Assembly: GCF_012273895.1 (NCBI RefSeq)
Contig: NC_052112.1
Location: forward strand, 10,330,102 to 10,394,101
From: Zerene cesonia
Lineage: Eukaryota > Arthropoda > Insecta > Lepidoptera > Pieridae
Length of the DNA stretch: 64,000 bases
Direction of reading: 5' to 3'
Positions 61,401 to 64,000 of this stretch are shown here, piece by piece. The notes below the pieces were generated by a model. That model was not told the origin of the DNA and made no database searches. It worked only from the letters and a program-made list of their open reading frames with translations. Made by a program: the position numbers and the translations under genes. Within the stretch, counting starts at the first letter, position 1; every line of letters begins with the position of its first letter.

Positions 61401-62692
61401 ATAGAAAAAACCCGACCCCATTTTGTGTTGGTCTCCATATTGGATTTGAAATTTGGCATAACATATTTCAACCCTTTTATGTTAACTGACTCTAAAATCG
61501 TAGGTAATTATAGGAAACCCAAGATAAAATTAAATATAAATATAACATAGAAAACAAAGCATGGTGAGCTAAACTGGCTTCACTTTATCGAATACACTTT
61601 CCATAATGTGCAGTTGAAGTTAAATTCGAATACTCAAAAATTTTATAATTTGCCAATAGATATGACCTGATGCTCGGAGTAACGAAGGCTGAAGCATACT
61701 TCGCATTCAGCGGAGACGATATTCTCTTCGGTATAGAAGCGGATAGACGGTCGAAAATCCTGAAAGCATTCGTGAGGAATACCTACAGCTATCACCTGTC
61801 AGAAATCCTCGCAACCATTATCAATGAGTATACAGACTGGGAGAAACCGGTACAGCATCCAGTTAATATAAGGTGGAGTTATTTTATATTCATAGCTTTT
61901 CTAACATTGTGATGCGAAAGTAGTTTTTTCTTCCTTCGCGTTGTAATGGACAGATTTCGTGGTGTATTATTCGTGTCTAGACATAGGACATCTAGATCTA
62001 GATTTAGAAATACTTTTTTACATCTAGTAACACGATCATAAAGACATAAACTAGTGTTACTAGAGGTATTTTGGGTTTCTATGCCAGGCTTCTACGATAA
62101 TATCTAAATAATGTTTTATAACTTTTGATTTTGTAACGGATCTTTGTTGTCCTTGTAATGTTAATTTTAATAAAGGTATATTATTATAGGTGGCTTCAAC
62201 GGTATAAGATATGACGTATTTATTAGTTTATGATTTCCATCAGATATCAGTTATTTCCTAATATATGTATACTCGACCAGTTAACTAACGTTCCCCTTAT
62301 TTTTGAAATGTAATATCGTCACTAATTATGCATCATTTTGACTGTATTAAACAATTCGATTAATCACAACATGTATTATAAATACATTTTTTTTATTTCG
62401 ACAAAATATTAGAGAAAATATAAAATAATTCAACATCCTAAAGTTATTCAATACTGCCTCTCCCTGTTCATATAATCTTGAATGATTAGTATGTCTACAA
62501 TTATTAGATCTTATGCATTTACGTTTTTAATTAATTTTAACAATTTTAAACAGAGACGAGACGCTAGAAGCATTGAGCGACGCTCAAGTCGTGGCTCCCA
62601 TAGTGCTGACGGCTGACACACATTCTGCATTGCGAAGAAACTCCTACCTGTACGTGTTTGACTATCAAACGAAGAATGGGGACTATCCACAG
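15984..62692 (+). CDS. Nlg: Neuroligin, eight coding exons, 3' part beyond window
   Basis: Join of 15984-16428, 32326-32478, 41793-41990, 51625-51741, 52227-52352, 59895-60033, 61660-61872 and 62554-62692: 1530 nt, 510 codons, every junction GT-AG and in frame. The product is a postsynaptic, membrane-anchored cell-adhesion protein whose family binds presynaptic neurexin through a catalytically dead cholinesterase-like ectodomain. Seen in the sequence: hydrophobic signal peptide (about 1-16), EDCLYLN at 136-142, NYRLG at 193-197, GHGTG at 246-250 where active esterases have GESAG, disulfide-loop cysteines 99/138 and 302/314, and sequons at 108, 133, 241 and 301. The family is usually 800 residues or more, so the end of the esterase-like fold, the transmembrane helix and the PDZ-binding tail lie downstream. 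From memory it most resembles insect neuroligin-4-like proteins, but I cannot assign the paralogue. Confidence 0.95.
16880..17030 (-). repeat. Dispersed repeat, L family, reverse, degraded
   Basis: CCTTTTTCTCACCCTTCCCA, CAAGCGGGAAACTCTTTTGC and GAGGCGAACCACAAGCTCAG give the same order of blocks as 38861-39030. It lies 450 bp into neuroligin intron 1. Confidence 0.5.
17861..18161. mobile_element. Possible TIR-bounded non-autonomous element
   Basis: Perfect 15-bp inverted ends ACGTGACAACGTCTT (17861-17875) and its reverse complement (18147-18161) bound 301 bp. Inside is a GC-rich block (GGTCCGCCGCGCGCGCATCA) and AT-rich filler with no transposase. No clear target-site duplication is visible, so the true ends may lie outside. 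Confidence 0.4.
19002..19214 (+). mobile_element. Helitron C-family copy
   Basis: A|TCCACACTAATATTAAAAAT start, TGTCTCTTCTTCATACATAA core and GCGGGCGAAGTCGCGGGCGG near the 3' hairpin. The terminal CTAG is mutated. Confidence 0.65.
20446..20665 (+). repeat. Dispersed lepidopteran-type repeat (K)
   Basis: GACTGACTGACATAGTGATC, CAGACGGATCGGGCTGAAAT and GCAGACTGAAAATCAGCGCT give this ordinary-complexity block the look of a dispersed element. The CAGCGCTGATTTTCAGTA piece near 52515-52532 in intron 5 is related to its right end in reverse. No coding is seen. Confidence 0.5.
20786..21785. other. Assembly gap, 1000 N
   Basis: Exactly 1000 unknown bases, so a placeholder size. The long open frames that appear to cross it are artefacts of the N run. 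Confidence 0.99.
21930..21988 (-). mobile_element. Helitron D-family 5'-end fragment, reverse
   Basis: AACGCGTTCAAACAAACACA and CTCTTCAGCTTTAT are the reverse 5' part of the D family. A similar stub lies at about 26466-26512. Confidence 0.5.
22272..22462 (-). mobile_element. Helitron A-family copy
   Basis: Reverse copy from CTAGCACTGCGCCTCGCGG to CTTTCGCATTTACAATATTA. Nearly complete, moderately diverged. Confidence 0.8.
22763..23069 (-). mobile_element. Full-length tRNA-derived SINE, reverse copy
   Basis: Reverse complement of the same SINE as at 63260-63574: GGTCTCGAACCCCGA is the reverse B box and GAGCCACCACTG is the reverse head. The tail at the left end has decayed from (GAT)n to ATCATCATTATAATC. 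Confidence 0.85.
23096..23240 (+). mobile_element. Helitron C-family fragment
   Basis: TTGGATGAAATTTGGCACAG, ATCCCGGAATACGAATAGAA and TAGGTGGGCGAAGC resemble the C family. It lies directly beside the SINE at 22763-23069 and its 5' end is missing. Confidence 0.5.
23836..24032 (+). mobile_element. Helitron A-family, full length
   Basis: 197 bp with intact ends and the A|T target: A|TCCTACTAATATTATAAATG to GGGGCGCAGCTAG|T, with the subterminal hairpin GCGGTTGAAACCGC. It serves as the reference copy for the A family in this window. Confidence 0.9.
25581..25613. repeat. Hairpin, 13-bp perfect arms, 7-base loop
   Basis: TTTGTATACATGT at 25581-25593 pairs with 25601-25613 across AAAAGAT. Confidence 0.9.
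25782..25985 (+). mobile_element. Helitron A-family copy
   Basis: TCTACTAACATTATAAATGC start and GGGGTGCAGCTAG|T end. A run of CTAGTA at about 25762 just before it looks like the end of a further, unclassified Helitron. Confidence 0.85.
26997..27160 (+). mobile_element. Helitron D-family copy
   Basis: TCTATACTAATATTATAAAG and GCTGAAGAGTTAATTTGGTT at the 5' end, CCATTTATTGAGGAAGC in the body, and a decayed 3' end. Confidence 0.7.
27715..27925 (+). repeat. Dispersed repeat, L family
   Basis: GCTGGTGGGTCGCCTGATGG, TAAGTGCTACCACCGCCCAT and GAACATTTGGAGAGGCGTAA are a signature I know as widespread in lepidopteran genomes. Related reverse pieces lie at 38861-39030, about 16880-17030 and 44021-44065. 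Confidence 0.6.
28583..28749 (+). mobile_element. Helitron D-family copy
   Basis: TATATTATAAAGCTGAAGAG start, GGCTATATAACATCAGGTAC body and GATACAGCTAG|T end. The open frame across it is not a gene. Confidence 0.75.
29116..29173. promoter_or_regulatory. Cluster of four GCCAT (Pho/YY1-type) motifs
   Basis: ATGGC at 29116, GCCAT at 29129, ATGGC at 29159 (within AAAATGGCG) and ATGGC at 29169, inside a GC-richer island of intron 1. GCCAT is the core bound by Pleiohomeotic/YY1 in insects. Function as a Polycomb or other regulatory element is inference. Confidence 0.3.
29816..30815. other. Assembly gap, 1000 N
   Basis: Exactly 1000 unknown bases, again a placeholder. The sequence just to its right resembles that to the right of the first gap. 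Confidence 0.99.
30880..31072 (+). mobile_element. Helitron F-family copy
   Basis: TATATATAAAATTCCCGTGT, CCATACTCCTCCGAAACGGC and the end GTGCCGGGTCAGCTAG|T. It shares its 5' half with the 185-bp chimeric copies but has a different 3' end. An internal (ATCA)n-like run has expanded. Confidence 0.75.
31724..31950 (+). mobile_element. Helitron C-family copy
   Basis: TCCCTACTAGTATTATAAAT start, TTGTATCTTCCTCACGTCTA core and CGGCAGAAACCTCAAACTAT. It ends near CTGACTACGCGCACAG without CTAG. Confidence 0.6.
32326..32478 (+). CDS. Nlg: Neuroligin exon 2 (HGE oxyanion-loop region, NYRLG)
   Basis: Encodes the end of Gly149 through Leu199 plus one base. The acceptor is CCAGCAG at 32319-32325 and the donor GT at 32479 (CTTG|GTGAGT). 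The protein reads VRDAVARYPVLVFVHGESY and continues to NYRLGIL. HGE at 164-166 replaces the HGG oxyanion-hole motif of active esterases, and NYRLG at 193-197 is a hallmark of the carboxylesterase/cholinesterase fold. The exon is 153 nt, phase 1 at both ends, so skipping it would keep the frame but delete a core strand. The open frame continues upstream through the intron, but that extension is a poly-Met artefact. Confidence 0.96.
32790..33325 (+). repeat. AT-rich host repeat (R) split by a Helitron
   Basis: Runs from GGCCGAGCTTTGCTCGGTAC (a small hairpin CCGAGC/GCTCGG) through CTAGCTAGATCGATTTATCG to CCAATTATATA. It is interrupted by the 185-bp Helitron and resumes with (AT)n and ACAAGAATTGCTCGTTTAAA. 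The last piece occurs in reverse at about 5752-5780. I recall this as a common lepidopteran repeat but cannot classify it. Confidence 0.6.
33074..33258 (+). mobile_element. Chimeric Helitron, 185 bp, copy 2
   Basis: TCTATATATATAAAATTCTC to GCGCAGCTAG|T, 185 bp like the copy at 5781-5965, with a single visible difference (CGGTC for CGGAC). It sits inside the AT-rich part of the R repeat. Confidence 0.85.
34376..34520 (-). repeat. Dispersed repeat, H family, reverse
   Basis: CCAACTTCAAAAAAGAGGAG and GTTACCTCAAAACTTTTTAA are the reverse of the block at 2975-3090 (GCTTTCAAATCAAAAAGAAT and GAGTACCTCCTTTATGAAG). Other pieces lie at 40215-40370 and, in reverse, 46660-46770. Widespread in Lepidoptera as I remember it. 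Confidence 0.5.
34868..34930 (+). mobile_element. Helitron D-family 5' fragment
   Basis: ATATGAAGCTGAAGAGTTTG and GCGTTAATCTCCAGAACTAA match the D-family start. The rest is missing. Confidence 0.5.
35658..35797 (+). repeat. J-family fold-back element, one arm and core
   Basis: Collinear with 13665-13795 (TATTTTCTTGTGTTTGATTT, GAAATTAAAAACTTTTAACG, AACCCGACGTTTCGAACACT). It stops at TTTACATAGAG, so the second arm is missing. Confidence 0.6.
38861..39030 (-). repeat. Dispersed repeat, L family, reverse
   Basis: GCCCCGTTTCCTTTTCCTCA, GCATGGGCGGTGGTGATCGC and TTACCATCAGGCGAACCATC are the reverse of the block at 27715. Confidence 0.6.
39568..39599. repeat. Hairpin, 13-bp perfect arms, 6-base loop
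   Basis: TACAATCCAAAAA at 39568-39580 pairs with 39587-39599 across AGTACC. Confidence 0.9.
40366..40434. repeat. 23-bp minisatellite, three units
   Basis: Three head-to-tail 23-base units (CTCCTGACAACAACAACACA plus CAA), the second with one change and the third altered at its end. It directly follows an H-family repeat whose end (CCTCCT) seems to have seeded the array. Confidence 0.85.
40860..41030 (+). repeat. Dispersed lepidopteran-type repeat (I family)
   Basis: CAAAGTTTGAACGAAATCTG, GTTTAAAGTGGGTCAAAATC and AGGTGAAGCTAATAAAAAGC, with an (AAAC)n-like insertion at 40962-40990. I recall this block as widespread in moths and butterflies. Confidence 0.5.
41793..41990 (+). CDS. Nlg: Neuroligin exon 3 (degenerate nucleophile elbow GHGTG)
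   Basis: Encodes Gly200 (split) through Glu265 plus one base. The acceptor is CTCACAG before 41793 and the donor is GAAG|GTAAGT at 41991. It carries the segment FLNPRSDDFPRSPANYGIMD, then a QIAALHWIKEN helix and the FGGDPTNVTLMGHGTGAA strand-turn-helix. In active esterases this turn is GESAGG with the catalytic serine; here the position is Gly248, so hydrolysis is not possible. GHGTGAA is the form I remember for insect neuroligins. Sequon NVT lies at 241-243. Length is 198 nt, phase 1-1. Confidence 0.97.
43465..43840 (-). mobile_element. Helitron F-family copy interrupted by an A-family Helitron
   Basis: Reverse F element from CTAGCTGACCCGGCAAACG to TGTGACACGAGAA at 43633, then the inserted A-family copy. 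It resumes at 43830 with TTTTATATATG. Joined, the ends read GACACGAGAATTTTATATA, the exact reverse of the F-family start. The 158-codon open frame on this strand begins in this element. Confidence 0.8.
43634..43829 (+). mobile_element. Helitron A-family, full length, nested
   Basis: 196 bp, A|TCCTACTAATATTATAAATG to GGAGCGCAGCTAG|T, inserted in the F element with no duplication of target bases. Confidence 0.9.
45323..45530 (-). mobile_element. Helitron-like element, reverse (unassigned family)
   Basis: CTAGCTTATCGCCCTCGGCT terminus, CGGGATAAAAACTATCCTGT body and CACCAAATTTCATTTACCAG. The 120-codon open frame over it is spurious. Confidence 0.55.
45743..45781 (+). promoter_or_regulatory. Two CRE/ATF-like sites in direct repeat
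   Basis: TAACGTCA at 45743-45750 and TTACGTCA at 45774-45781, the same orientation with GTG before each, 31 bases apart, in intron 3. TTACGTCA is a known CREB/ATF-type site; activity here is inference. Confidence 0.3.
47165..47332 (-). mobile_element. Helitron E-family copy, reverse
   Basis: CTAGCTGTTCGCCCAGCTTC terminus, TCACTCAGTGAAGTTGCAGC body and TCCTCTTTATAACATTAGTG 5' end. A further Helitron terminus (CTAGCTTTTTGCCCGCGACT) lies at about 47091. Confidence 0.75.
47731..47932 (-). mobile_element. Helitron B-family copy, reverse
   Basis: CAGCTCCGCCCGGATATCAA terminus, AGCTCATACCCTGTCAGTAT body, GCGTGATTGACGGATATACA and ATAACATTAGTGTGAT. It is the reverse of the 4650 copy. Confidence 0.7.
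48267..48452 (+). mobile_element. Helitron A-like variant copy
   Basis: A|TCCTATTGTTTAATAAACGC start, GGATGTTTGTTAATCTTTTA core and GCGGGTTACAGCTAG|T end. The middle (ATAGATTATATTCTGGATTA) differs from the A family and is shared with a fragment at about 3779-3930. Confidence 0.7.
50038..50262 (+). mobile_element. Helitron C-family copy
   Basis: TCCCTACTATTATTATAAAT start, TGTCTCTCTTCTTCACGCTA core, GGAAATCCCACAGGAACGGA and a decayed end near ACTGCGCGGAAGAAAATTTAG. Confidence 0.65.
50586..50787 (-). mobile_element. Helitron A-family, full length, reverse
   Basis: 202 bp with clean ends on the minus strand: preceded by A, CTAGCTGCGCCCCGCGG to ATAATATTAGTAGGA, followed by T. Very close to the copies at 23836 and 43634, so probably young. 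Confidence 0.9.
51625..51741 (+). CDS. Nlg: Neuroligin exon 4 (LLFHRAILMSGSGLSPWS)
   Basis: Encodes Gly266 (split) through Pro304 plus one base, 117 nt, phase 1-1. The acceptor is TTGTTTCAG before 51625 and the donor GT is at 51742 (CCAG|GTACTT, weaker than the other donors). The protein LLFHRAILMSGSGLSPWSLV is highly typical of neuroligins. Asn301-Cys302-Ser303 is a sequon that overlaps the first cysteine of the second disulfide loop. Confidence 0.95.
51742..52226 (+). other. Neuroligin intron 4 (485 bp)
   Basis: GT-AG, phase 1. The part around 51978-52110 looks like a reverse Helitron-type repeat (CCGCCCCGGCTTCGC start, GTTACGTAGTTTTTG core). The rest is AT-rich without features. Confidence 0.9.
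52227..52352 (+). CDS. Nlg: Neuroligin exon 5 (second disulfide loop to SVDGVVI)
   Basis: Encodes Asp305 (split) through Ile346 plus one base, 126 nt, phase 1-1. The acceptor is ACTTGTTTCAG before 52227 and the donor is ATAG|GTAAAT at 52353. It carries LLRCLRERPLETLLSAPV, with Cys314 as the likely partner of Cys302, and then FSYAFGPSVDGVVI, the conserved segment before the variable linker. The intron in front (485 bp) is the shortest in the window. Confidence 0.95.
52899..53097 (-). mobile_element. Helitron A-family copy, reverse, duplicated 5' tip
   Basis: CTAGCTGCGCCCCACGG to GATATTAGTAGGA, followed by a second AGTAGGA before T, so the 5' tip is partly repeated, as in the 2348 copy. Confidence 0.85.
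56540..56597 (-). mobile_element. SINE 3'-end fragment, reverse
   Basis: CATCATCATCAGTCCATATA and the following GTTCCCACTGCTGGTACACG are the reverse tail of the SINE at 63260. Confidence 0.7.
57207..57375 (+). mobile_element. Helitron E-family copy
   Basis: ACTAATATTATAAAGAGGAA start, AGCTGAAACTTCACTGCGTG body and GGCGTACAGCTAG|T end. Confidence 0.8.
58560..58765 (-). repeat. Dispersed repeat, reverse, GC-richer
   Basis: GAAAGAACTGGGAAGGAGTA, CTTCTGTACGGGTGTGGTAC and CCCCGGTGCAAGCTGGCGTA resemble a repeat I associate with Lepidoptera. The open frame on it does not look like a real protein. Confidence 0.4.
59895..60033 (+). CDS. Nlg: Neuroligin exon 6 (variable linker after SVDGVVI)
   Basis: Encodes Asp347 (split) through Thr392 plus two bases, 139 nt, phase 1 in and phase 2 out. 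The acceptor is TATTCCACAG before 59895 and the donor is CCAA|GTAAGA at 60034. The protein starts TGDMMANPESGYDWQLTRAL and ends AVLMRESAVNQLT. This stretch varies between insect neuroligins, but the NAVLMRESAVN part joins perfectly in frame to the conserved YDLMLGV start of exon 7. Reading through the donor gives an immediate TAA stop, which supports the splice. Confidence 0.9.
60034..61659 (+). other. Neuroligin intron 6 (1.6 kb)
   Basis: GT-AG, phase 2. It contains a perfect 14-bp hairpin at 60353-60385 and a degraded repeat at 61195-61360 with the CTTACCATCAGGTGATCCAC signature of the L family. Otherwise nothing is seen. Confidence 0.9.
60353..60385. repeat. Hairpin, 14-bp perfect arms, 5-base loop
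   Basis: ATTTACTTTCATAT at 60353-60366 pairs with 60372-60385 across TTGTT. It is in neuroligin intron 6, 320 bp after exon 6. Confidence 0.9.
61660..61872 (+). CDS. Nlg: Neuroligin exon 7 (KYDLMLGVTKAEAYF to NIR)
   Basis: Encodes the last base of Lys393 through Ile463 plus two bases, 213 nt, phase 2-2. The acceptor is TTTGCCAATAG before 61660 and the donor is AAG|GTGGAG at 61873, an unusual but acceptable GTGGAG donor. Segments such as YDLMLGVTKAEAYFAFSGDD and GIEADRRSKILKAFVRNTY are very strongly conserved in insect neuroligins. They are followed by EILATIINEYTDWEKPVQHP, part of the helical back of the esterase fold that mediates dimerisation in the family. Confidence 0.95.
61873..62553 (+). 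other. Neuroligin intron 7 (681 bp)
   Basis: GT-AG, phase 2. AT-rich; the only structure seen is an inverted CTAGTAACAC / GTGTTACTAG pair (62024-62033 and 62054-62063). Confidence 0.9.
62554..62692 (+). CDS. Nlg: Neuroligin exon 8 (ETLEALSDAQVVAP to DYPQ)
   Basis: Encodes the last base of Arg464 through Gln510, 139 nt, phase 2 in and phase 0 out. The acceptor is TTTAAACAG before 62554 and the donor is CACAG|GTGAGA at 62693. The protein contains DETLEALSDAQVVAP and SYLYVFDYQTKNGDYP, the latter matching the conserved segment just before the HGEDLPYxFG region of this family. The next coding exon is not found in the remaining 1.3 kb, so the gene continues past the window. Confidence 0.95.
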
Positions 62693-62955
62693 GTGAGATA
62701 GCACATTTGTAGTATCAGCTAATTATTGGAAAATGTATATATTTTCTTATATGTTTAAGTCCTTTTTCGGCTGCTCTGCTGTTTTTTAATGCCTAAAATA
62801 ATTATTTTACTTGTGCTTCAATGTTACATTGTATTGTAATTTATTGGGACTCCAAAAACATTATTATTTGATATCATAAGCGTGGGAAATTCAAAATTCT
62901 TAACACGGCCTTATTAAAAACTGACCCTTTTCCGATAAATACGTAGATAAATAAA

Positions 62956-63108
62956 TCTATACTTATAATAAAACGCTGAAAGAGTTTATTTATTATAACA
63001 CGCTAATCTCAGGAATTGCAGATTTAAATTGAAAAAATATTTTTGTGTTGAATAGTCCATTAATTGAAAACTTTTGTCTATACATGCGACGTGAGTAAAA
63101 CCGTGTGA
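62956..63108 (+). mobile_element. Helitron D-family copy
   Basis: A|TCTATACTTATAATAAAACG start, GCTGAAAGAGTTTATTTATT and CGACGTGAGTAAAACCG near the end. The terminal CTAG is lost. Confidence 0.65.
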
Positions 63109-63259
63109 CTTTACTTGTAACAAATTAAATCTGTAACTGCAATAGTATCTTTTCACGCGACTTATTTTTTCCACACTGCGGTAAATATACCTGTATTATT
63201 TAAGGATTCTCTTGTCCAATTTCTCTTTAGAATTTCTTTGATACGAAGATAGATTAATT

Positions 63260-63574
63260 GCAGTGGTGGCTCAGTGGTGAGAACCTCGGACTTCAAAATC
63301 GATAAGTCGGGGTTCGAGACCGGGCGGGGGCGTGCAGGAAATAAATTGATTTTTCAATTTATCTGCGCATGTGGATAACATCACCACTGCTTAAACGGTA
63401 AAGGAAAACATCGTGAGGAAACCGGCATGTCCAAGAATTAAAAGTTCGACGACATGTGACATCTGCCAACCCGCACTTGGCCAGCGTGGTGGATTATGGC
63501 CTGAACCCTCATAGGAGGCCTGTGTCCCAGCAGTGGGAACATATATGGGCTGATGATGATGATGATGATGATGA
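63260..63574 (+). mobile_element. Full-length tRNA-derived SINE, (GAT)n tail
   Basis: A-box-like TGGCTCAGTGG at 63267-63277 and B-box GGTTCGAGACC at 63311-63321 form an internal RNA polymerase III promoter. A tRNA-unrelated body follows and ends in (GAT)n at 63551-63573. A reverse copy in intron 1 is collinear over its whole length. It resembles the abundant SINEs of butterflies (Metulj type) as I remember them; the exact family is not verified. Confidence 0.85.
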
Positions 63575-64000
63575 ACATAGAAGAAGCAATTACTCTATTC
63601 GTATACCAACCGACACAGTTCCTTTACGAGCTATCTGCGTTCTTTTATAAGATATTTTTCTTATTTGTATCATTACCTTTCCTACTAGTAGTGCTATCCG
63701 CGAGGGGGCTAGTGATCTGTACTACAGCTCTTTTTACGACCTATTTTAGACACTAGTCTTTCACAACGCTAATACTACTCAGTAGTTTAATGATTGTGAA
63801 GGCTAAAAAATTATTTTTTATTTATTTATTTTTCATTATATTATTTTGGTCAAATTTGTACCGTGAAAATATTGTTCATTTTACCATTACTTTTTTAAAT
63901 TTCAATATAAGAAGTTCTATTATATTGCGTTTGATCAATATTAATGAATAAAACGGAGGTGCCTGTTAGTTTAAAAAATAACAGGCGTAATTGCTGAATG

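Larger units (their letters stand above)
62693..64000 (+). other. Start of neuroligin intron 8
   Basis: Begins at the GTGAGA donor after exon 8 and runs off the window with no acceptor and conserved frame found. It contains a D-family Helitron (62956-63108) and a full-length SINE (63260-63574). Confidence 0.8.

Noticed and set aside
63553..63756. Open frame starting in repeated ATG codons
   Set aside because: The Met run is the (GAT)n tail of the SINE. The same artefact starts the extended frame before exon 2 at 32283.
1..64000. CRISPR arrays, bacterial-type operons or defence systems
   Set aside because: No regularly spaced direct repeats with unique spacers and no prokaryotic coding are present. 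The repeats are dispersed eukaryotic elements.

Overview
The window is a piece of an insect nuclear genome, almost certainly a lepidopteran and plausibly a butterfly. It is AT-rich and gene-sparse, with GT-AG introns. It is packed with lepidopteran-type short repeats: non-autonomous Helitrons that start in TC, end in CTAG and sit between A and T; a tRNA-derived SINE with A and B boxes and a (GAT)n tail; and fold-back elements. Two runs of exactly 1000 N (20786-21785 and 29816-30815) are assembly gaps of unknown true size.

One protein-coding gene is supported: a neuroligin on the + strand. Eight coding exons (15984-16428, 32326-32478, 41793-41990, 51625-51741, 52227-52352, 59895-60033, 61660-61872, 62554-62692) join in one frame of 1530 nt, giving residues 1-510. 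The chain has a signal peptide, the cholinesterase-like extracellular domain (EDCLYLN motif, two disulfide loops, four N-glycosylation sequons) and a GHGTG nucleophile elbow in which the catalytic serine is glycine. It is therefore an adhesion protein, not an enzyme. The rest of the esterase-like domain, the membrane segment and the cytoplasmic tail lie beyond position 64000. A non-coding 5' exon and the promoter probably lie upstream, because a splice acceptor precedes the first coding exon.

Layout: 1-15909 is probably 5' intron or upstream DNA (repeats, two perfect palindromes near 6.2-6.5 kb). 15910-16428 is the end of the 5' UTR plus exon 1. 16429-32325 is a 15.9 kb intron holding both gaps. 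Exons 2 and 3 are separated by 9.3 kb, and exons 3 and 4 by 9.6 kb. Exons 4 and 5 are close (485 bp). A 7.5 kb intron leads to exon 6, and exons 7 and 8 follow within 2.7 kb. 62693-64000 is the next intron, with a full-length SINE.

I found no second gene, true tRNA or rRNA gene, CRISPR array, autonomous transposon or new molecular system. The most interesting material is in the repeats. There is a 185-bp chimeric Helitron in two nearly identical copies, both inserted in the same kind of host repeat. A Helitron inside another Helitron allows the exact empty site to be read. Two Helitrons abut head to tail. Two long perfect palindromes lie 174 bp apart. A few regulatory-looking islands are also worth checking. 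All family names and matches come from reading and memory; no database search was run.
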